A stretch of 9,976 bases of DNA from positions 1 through 9,976 of the forward strand of contig JAUPWA010000043.1 in assembly GCA_030916835.1 (NCBI GenBank), in the 5' to 3' direction. Below the pieces are notes generated by a model, which was not told the origin of the DNA, made no database searches, and was given only the letters and a program-made list of their open reading frames with translations. Every line of letters starts with the position of its first letter. Positions within the stretch are counted from its first letter, which is position 1. Source of the stretch: Patescibacteria group bacterium. Its GTDB lineage: Bacteria > Patescibacteriota > Minisyncoccia > Phycocordibacterales > SBAW01. Of the stretch, positions 6,715 through 9,976 are shown piece after piece. A program made the position numbers and the translations under genes.

Positions 6715-7176
6715 ATGACCGTAGATAAAGCAAACGCTGAGATTGTTCCTCGTGGTGATTATGGTTCTGTCCTGCAAGCGATACTCGATGAGGGGATATG
6801 TCCTTTCTGTCCAGAAAACTTATTCAAACACCACACTAAACCGATCCTTTTTGAGGGCCCACACTGGTTGGTGACAGAAAACTTCAAGCCTTACGAAGGG
6901 ACCGTGTATCATTTCGTCCTCATTCCCAAAAGACACATGGAGCGTATCGAGGAACTTGATTCTGCTGAGTGGTTGGAAGTGCACGAACACTATCGAGCAC
7001 TTGTAGCAAAATTTGATCTGTCAGGCGCCACCATCCTATGGCGCTCTGGCAATACCAAATTAACGGGGGCAAGCGTGGTGCATCTACATGCACAAATCAT
7101 AGTGGGAAAACTCAGAGAAGATGGGACAACCCCCATCACAGGAGTTGTGGGCTTCAAACACAAGGGAGAAACCTAG
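6715..7176 (+). CDS. HIT-family nucleotide hydrolase or transferase with HxHxQ motif
   Basis: This 153-residue protein belongs to the histidine-triad superfamily, which acts on nucleoside phosphate esters through a nucleotidyl-histidine intermediate. The active-site motif is VVHLHAQII (121-129): His123, His125 and, in place of the usual third His, Gln127. HxHxQ is the form found in the galactose-1-phosphate uridylyltransferase and Ap4A phosphorylase branch. CPFC at 29-32 is a probable zinc pair, and VYHFVLIPKRH (64-74) is the usual strand before the active site. The start has AAAGGAGG (6702-6709) at 5 bases. The DHFR gene begins 1 base after the stop, so they are one transcription unit. Its substrate cannot be read from sequence; a link to nucleotide metabolism is inferred from its neighbours. 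Confidence 0.87.
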   Translation: MTVDKANAEIVPRGDYGSVLQAILDEGICPFCPENLFKHHTKPILFEGPHWLVTENFKPYEGTVYHFVLIPKRHMERIEELDSAEWLEVHEHYRALVAKFDLSGATILWRSGNTKLTGASVVHLHAQIIVGKLREDGTTPITGVVGFKHKGET

Positions 7177-7177
7177 G

Positions 7178-7669
7178 ATGATATCCATCATTGTTGCTGC
7201 TTCCGAAAACAATATTATCGGGAACAATGGCGACATGCCGTGGAAAATCAAGAGCGATCTCCTGAGATTCCGGCAGCTCACAGAGGGGCATGTGGTAATC
7301 CAAGGTCGCAAGACCTTGGACTCTATCATCAATCAAAATGGTCGACCACTACCCAAGCGGCAAAATTACGTTATCTCGCGAACAGGTGTGAGTATTGATG
7401 GTGTTGCCACTATCGACGGCGACGCTTTCTCATGGCTTTCAACTTTATCTGATGAGGTTTTCGTTATAGGCGGCGGTGAAATTTACCGTTTAGCGCTACC
7501 ATGGGCTCGGCGTGTATACCTCACCAGGGTGCACACACAAGCAGAGGGCGACACCATCTTCCCAACCCTGTCAGAATCAGAATGGTACTTAGCTGGAAAA
7601 CCAGAATATCACCCAGCAAGTACCGATGACCAATATTCATTTTCGTACTTGTTGTACGAGCGCCTCTGA
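7178..7669 (+). CDS. folA: dihydrofolate reductase
   Basis: The 163-residue enzyme reduces dihydrofolate to tetrahydrofolate with NADPH, closing the cycle opened by thymidylate synthase. Family landmarks are AASENNIIGNNGDMPWKIKSD (7-27) with the catalytic acid Asp27 and Trp22, the cofactor segment GRKTLDSI (43-50), PLPKRQNYVISR (58-69) with Arg61, the VIGGGEIY glycine motif (96-103) and GDTIFP (124-129). The residue before GRKT is Gln where most relatives have Met. The ATG at 7178 has AGGGAG 9 bases upstream and follows the HIT stop by 1 base; the longer frame from 7121 lies within the HIT gene. The length is normal and the gene is complete, with a terminator folding over its stop codon. Confidence 0.95.
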   Translation: MISIIVAASENNIIGNNGDMPWKIKSDLLRFRQLTEGHVVIQGRKTLDSIINQNGRPLPKRQNYVISRTGVSIDGVATIDGDAFSWLSTLSDEVFVIGGGEIYRLALPWARRVYLTRVHTQAEGDTIFPTLSESEWYLAGKPEYHPASTDDQYSFSYLLYERL

Positions 7670-7688
7670 CCTCAGAGGCGTCTTTTTA
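7661..7688 (+). terminator. rho-independent terminator of the HIT-DHFR unit
   Basis: CGCCTCTGA (7661-7669) pairs perfectly with TCAGAGGCG (7672-7680) and is followed by TCTTTTTAT. The left arm is the last codons and the TGA stop of the reductase gene. Confidence 0.85.
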
Positions 7689-7725
7689 TATAGAAAAGCT
7701 CCCGGGGTTTCAAACCCCGGGAGCT
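7686..7725 (-). terminator. rho-independent terminator of the nucleotidyltransferase-deaminase unit
   Basis: A perfect 14-base stem (7697-7710 with 7712-7725) is followed on the minus strand by TTTTC and an AT-rich stretch. It includes the last codons and the TGA of the deaminase gene. Together with 7661-7688 it forms a back-to-back pair of terminators between converging units. Confidence 0.85.
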
Positions 7726-8567
7726 ATAACACGAAACATCTCCACTCCTGAAGCTCGAAGAGTGTCAGCTCCGTGTATCAGTGAGTAGCCTTTGACGTAA
7801 TAGAGCCGCCGCAAACCACTCAGAGCACAGGAGGTAGCGCAAGGAACACACGGAAAAGTGGTAACGAACATATCACACCCTTCCGTTTTGATTCCCTTTC
7901 GGGCAGCTATCGCCACCAGAGCTGCTTCCGCATGCCCAGAAACCGACATCTCGATATGTTCACCCGCTTCAAAGTTGCTGCGGGGGTCGCCCAAGATATA
8001 CGCCATCTGTTCACTGGGATAATGGCGATTATACGCGCTGAGAATAATCTCCCCGTCACGTACAAGCAACGCGCCAATTTGCCGCCACCAATCAGGAGAA
8101 CGCTCCGCAAGATTACTCGCACCCTCCATTAACTCAACAGCGAATTCTTCGCGGCTTAGTTGTATTTCCCCTGCTGGGGTACGGCCTTCGAGGGCCGCAT
8201 CTTTGTGCCAACGAAGTCTCCATCTCCCATCGAATCGGACATTGCACCCGCGCAGATATTCTTGCGTGAGCGCCCGCGAAACATCTTCATCAGGGAGTAC
8301 AAGTTCTCTATACTGTCGAAGTCCAAGAACATTCGACAACGTGAGAATTTGCACATCAGCAAAGATGCCTAACGCTCGCACCATGCAAACAGCATCTTCT
8401 GGCGCGTTGCCCGGCAAATGCCGCCGTAGCGGAGTACACCGATCAATGAACTCTCTCCCGAGCAGATAAAGAACAGCGCCTTTATGTGCCCGAAAGAATT
8501 GCAGGTAACCATCGTGCGGTGACGCCACATAAGCAACGACCGCAACATTACTGTTGACCAAGGTCAC
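7710..8567 (-). CDS. two-domain protein: unrecognised N-terminal domain plus dCMP/cytidine-deaminase domain
   Basis: The 285-residue protein starts at GTG 8567, chosen because AGGAG lies 7 bases upstream inside the preceding gene; the two genes overlap by 20 bases, a sign of translational coupling. Residues 160-285 are a cytidine-deaminase fold: a first strand IGALLVRDGEIILSAYN (164-180), zinc and proton-transfer motif HAE (212-214) and PCVPC (239-243). This spacing and the YNRHYP loop suit dCMP deaminase, which makes dUMP for thymidylate synthase. Residues 1-150 are not a known deaminase part. They begin VAVVAYVASPHDGYLQFF and contain a LPDEDVSR segment (91-98), suggesting a Rossmann-like, possibly degenerate nucleotidyltransferase domain. 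The substrate is inferred; another deaminated nucleotide or base is possible. Confidence 0.8.
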   Translation of the reverse strand: MTLVNSNVAVVAYVASPHDGYLQFFRAHKGAVLYLLGREFIDRCTPLRRHLPGNAPEDAVCMVRALGIFADVQILTLSNVLGLRQYRELVLPDEDVSRALTQEYLRGCNVRFDGRWRLRWHKDAALEGRTPAGEIQLSREEFAVELMEGASNLAERSPDWWRQIGALLVRDGEIILSAYNRHYPSEQMAYILGDPRSNFEAGEHIEMSVSGHAEAALVAIAARKGIKTEGCDMFVTTFPCVPCATSCALSGLRRLYYVKGYSLIHGADTLRASGVEMFRVIAPGV

Positions 8568-9198
8568 GTTCAATCTCCTCTGCCAGCAACAACAATTTGC
8601 CACGGACCTGTTTGAGAGCCTCGAGACGTCCGTCGAGTGCAAGCCTGCGGATCCGCGCAGTAGTACTTGTTTCAGACTGTGGTGGGAGCACAACAAGGTG
8701 TTTGCACTCTTTTTGCATCAACTCAAGATTTGGCAGATCACCTGTTGATTCAGAGACAATACGCACATCAGCTCCCACAAGCTTATATAACGTATTTGCC
8801 TCGTATTGTGGAGTAATAATGTCTACTGGGCGAAGATGTCCAAGAACACCAAATCGTTCATCTTCCGGAACAATGGGTCTTGAAGGACCCTTCCTCTCTT
8901 TTGTTAACTGGTCAGTATCTACCCCCACAACTAGAATGATTTTTTCTGCCTCCGGAAGGAGCTTTTCCGCTTCAAGTTTTCCATTGTGGATGTAATCACC
9001 ATGACCAATATGAAACAAATCCCAAACACCGGTCGTGAAGGCTATAGCACAACCCATATGTCGCAGATACTCCAAAACATCTTGGAGTTCCTGATGGTCA
9101 GGAATAAAGCGCTCCTGGAAAGAAGCCTTTCCGGTAAGAATGCGCTGAGCTCGGAGCAGTAACTTACTCGAGTCGTTTGCAGTTAGTGGTATAGACAT
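8548..9198 (-). CDS. HIGH-motif nucleotidyltransferase of the cytidylyltransferase superfamily
   Basis: The 216-residue protein carries the signatures of the TagD/RfaE-type nucleotidyltransferases: TTGVWDLFHIGHGDYI (55-70, HIGH at 63-66), GVDTDQLTKERKGPSRP (92-108) with EDERFGVL (112-119), and STTARIR (178-184), the usual STT-x-RI ATP/CTP-binding loop. These enzymes join a nucleotide to a phosphorylated small molecule and release pyrophosphate. A helical N-terminal extension of about 50 residues precedes the catalytic core. The ATG at 9198 has GGAGG 9 bases upstream. The gene heads a two-gene unit with the deaminase, overlapping it by 20 bases, so the partner acts in the same process. The acceptor substrate cannot be told from sequence; glycerol-phosphate, sugar-phosphate and flavin or pantetheine-like acceptors are alternatives. 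Confidence 0.86.
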   Translation of the reverse strand: MSIPLTANDSSKLLLRAQRILTGKASFQERFIPDHQELQDVLEYLRHMGCAIAFTTGVWDLFHIGHGDYIHNGKLEAEKLLPEAEKIILVVGVDTDQLTKERKGPSRPIVPEDERFGVLGHLRPVDIITPQYEANTLYKLVGADVRIVSESTGDLPNLELMQKECKHLVVLPPQSETSTTARIRRLALDGRLEALKQVRGKLLLLAEEIERDLGQQ

Positions 9199-9223
9199 GG
9201 TTTGTATCCTCCATATAGATCAT
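9164..9223 (-). other. possible 19-codon upstream reading frame overlapping the nucleotidyltransferase start
   Basis: A second GGAGG (9230-9234) lies upstream of the nucleotidyltransferase site and is followed 6 bases later by ATG at 9223 (another ATG at 9229 is in the same frame). That frame runs through the gene's own ribosome site and start, ending at TAA 9164-9166 in another phase. It could be a regulatory leader peptide or a chance duplicate signal. Confidence 0.25.
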
Positions 9224-9238
9224 GTTCATCCTCCGAAA

Positions 9239-9275
9239 CACTAACACCATAGCAGTACATACAAAACGCCCGCAA
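9239..9275 (-). promoter_or_regulatory. weak candidate promoter of the nucleotidyltransferase unit
   Basis: On the minus strand TGC-TATGGT (hexamer at 9251-9246) has the extended -10 form. A TTGCGG 18 bases upstream is a partial -35 and lies inside the rplK terminator hairpin. The unit needs a promoter here since rplK's terminator precedes it. Confidence 0.3.
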
Positions 9276-9290
9276 GTAGCAGGCGTTTTG
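9258..9290 (-). terminator. rho-independent terminator of the nusG-rplK unit
   Basis: CAAAACGCC (9262-9270) pairs with GGCGTTTTG (9282-9290), with two more pairs beyond a mismatch and a 5-base loop. On the minus strand the right arm ends in TTTTG. It follows the rplK stop by about 20 bases. Confidence 0.65.
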
Positions 9291-9308
9291 AAAAAGATAT
9301 TGTCAAGC

Positions 9309-9731
9309 TTATTTTATATCCACTCCCATCGAGCGGGCGGTGCCCATGATGGTCTTCATTGCGCCGTCGATGTCTTTAGCGTTGAGGTCAGACATTTTCT
9401 CTTCAGCGATTTTGCGAACCTGTTCTTTGGTAAGTACGCCGATCTTCGCCGTGTTTGGCTTGCCTGAGCCTTTCTCTTTGCCAAGAGCCTTGATGATGAG
9501 GTTTGAGGCTGGAGGAGTCTTGAGGACAAAGTCGTATGAGCGGTCCTCGTAGATCGTAATGACGCACGGGATGAGGCTGCCTGCCATAGGCGCGGTCGCA
9601 TCATTGAACCTCTTCACGAACTCGCCGATGTTGATACCAGCGGGCCCGAGCGTGGTGCCCAAAGGAGGCGCCGGCGTAGCTTTGCCTGCGGGAGCGATGA
9701 TTTTCAGTTTTTTAGTGATTTTCTTTGCCAT
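9309..9731 (-). CDS. rplK: 50S ribosomal protein L11
   Basis: The 140-residue protein binds the GTPase-associated region of 23S rRNA. Its N-terminal domain (MAKKITKKLKIIAPAGKATP, then PPLGTTLGPAGINIGEFVKRFN at 22-43) and C-terminal RNA-binding domain (SNLIIKALG at 76-84, GKPNTAKIGVLTKEQVRKIAEEK at 90-112, ending GTARSMGVDIK) match the family across its length; the usual size is about 141. The frame continues upstream to 9881, but this ATG gives the standard start. No Shine-Dalgarno precedes it. It follows nusG by 97 bases, the classic nusG-rplK order. rplA (L1), which usually follows rplK, is not here; instead there is a terminator and the unrelated nucleotidyltransferase. Confidence 0.97.
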   Translation of the reverse strand: MAKKITKKLKIIAPAGKATPAPPLGTTLGPAGINIGEFVKRFNDATAPMAGSLIPCVITIYEDRSYDFVLKTPPASNLIIKALGKEKGSGKPNTAKIGVLTKEQVRKIAEEKMSDLNAKDIDGAMKTIMGTARSMGVDIK

Positions 9732-9752
9732 GTATTTGTGTGTCGTTTGGCG

Positions 9753-9768
9753 AGAGGCAAGCGCCTCT
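9753..9768 (-). other. small hairpin between nusG and rplK
   Basis: AGAGGC (9753-9758) and GCCTCT (9763-9768) pair perfectly around a 4-base loop in the 97-base gap. No T-run follows, so it is not an intrinsic terminator. It might set mRNA processing or rplK translation, which lacks a Shine-Dalgarno. Confidence 0.35.
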
Positions 9769-9828
9769 GAGCTGACCGTTTCCTTGCTGACTACAAGGTC
9801 GGAGGGCATTGCCGAGAGCCAATGTACT

Positions 9829-9976
9829 CTAAATTCTCTTGATCTGCAAGAAATCAAGCTCGACCGGCGTCTCGCGACCAAACATCGAGACGAGGACTTT
9901 TACCTTACCGCGAGCGTCGTCGACCTCGCCCACCTTGCCGTCGAGATCCTTAAACGGCCCATCAACAATGACGACA
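9829..9976 (-). CDS. nusG: transcription termination/antitermination factor NusG, C-terminal part only
   Basis: Only the last 48 codons and the TAG stop lie in the window; the 5' part continues beyond 9976. The peptide runs VVIVDGPFKDLDGKVGEV, then VSMFGRETPVELDFLQIKRI. It is the KOW domain of NusG, with the GPF and MFGR-TPVEL hallmarks. NusG binds RNA polymerase and, through this domain, Rho or ribosomal protein S10. It is immediately upstream of rplK in the same direction, the usual bacterial arrangement, and probably shares its transcript. Confidence 0.95.
   Translation of the reverse strand, partial: VVIVDGPFKDLDGKVGEVDDARGKVKVLVSMFGRETPVELDFLQIKRI

Noticed and set aside
8547..8549. ATG of TAATG at the nucleotidyltransferase stop as the deaminase start
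   Set aside because: It is out of frame with the deaminase.
8568..8696. Longer deaminase N-terminus from 8696
   Set aside because: It lies wholly in the nucleotidyltransferase gene; GTG 8567 has a good ribosome site.
9732..9881. 50-residue N-terminal extension of L11
   Set aside because: It overlaps the nusG stop and control hairpin; L11 begins at MAKKI.
1..9976. CRISPR array, tRNA, rRNA or insertion sequence
   Set aside because: No spaced repeats, cloverleaf signatures or transposase frames were seen on either strand.

Overview
The window looks like a piece of a small-genome Candidate Phyla Radiation bacterium, probably Parcubacteria-like. This is inferred from the style of the proteins: a DUF2914 membrane protein, a variant ArgRS HIGH region, an orphan GcrA-type domain, a deaminase with an unfamiliar N-terminal domain, and a compact layout in which terminators overlap stop codons. 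The standard code fits every gene; no in-frame TGA needs to be read through. There is no rRNA, tRNA, CRISPR array or transposase, and no gene-free stretch over 300 bases.

Left end (1-1394): a minus-strand HNH plus AP2-like endonuclease gene runs off the window edge. A divergent plus-strand 63-codon gene for a stand-alone GcrA-type cysteine domain follows. A minus-strand unknown gene of 121 codons converges on it, and each of these two genes has its own terminator. Middle (1462-5640): a minus-strand series glyA, DUF2914 membrane protein, argS, with short gaps and no visible terminator between members.

Centre-right (5733-7669, plus strand): a thymidylate synthase gene divergent from glyA, then a HIT-family gene and a dihydrofolate reductase gene 1 base apart. 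Converging on these (7710-9198, minus) are a HIGH-motif nucleotidyltransferase and a two-domain protein with a C-terminal dCMP/cytidine-deaminase fold; the two overlap by 20 bases. Right end (9309-9976, minus): rplK (ribosomal protein L11) and the 3' end of nusG.

The main biological theme is thymidylate synthesis. GlyA makes methylene-tetrahydrofolate, thymidylate synthase uses it on dUMP and releases dihydrofolate, DHFR regenerates tetrahydrofolate, and the deaminase could supply dUMP from dCMP. All four lie within about 4.2 kb. The least explained part is the nucleotidyltransferase/deaminase pair together with the HIT protein. The thymidylate synthase is clearly of the ThyA family but appears to lack some usual phosphate-binding arginines.
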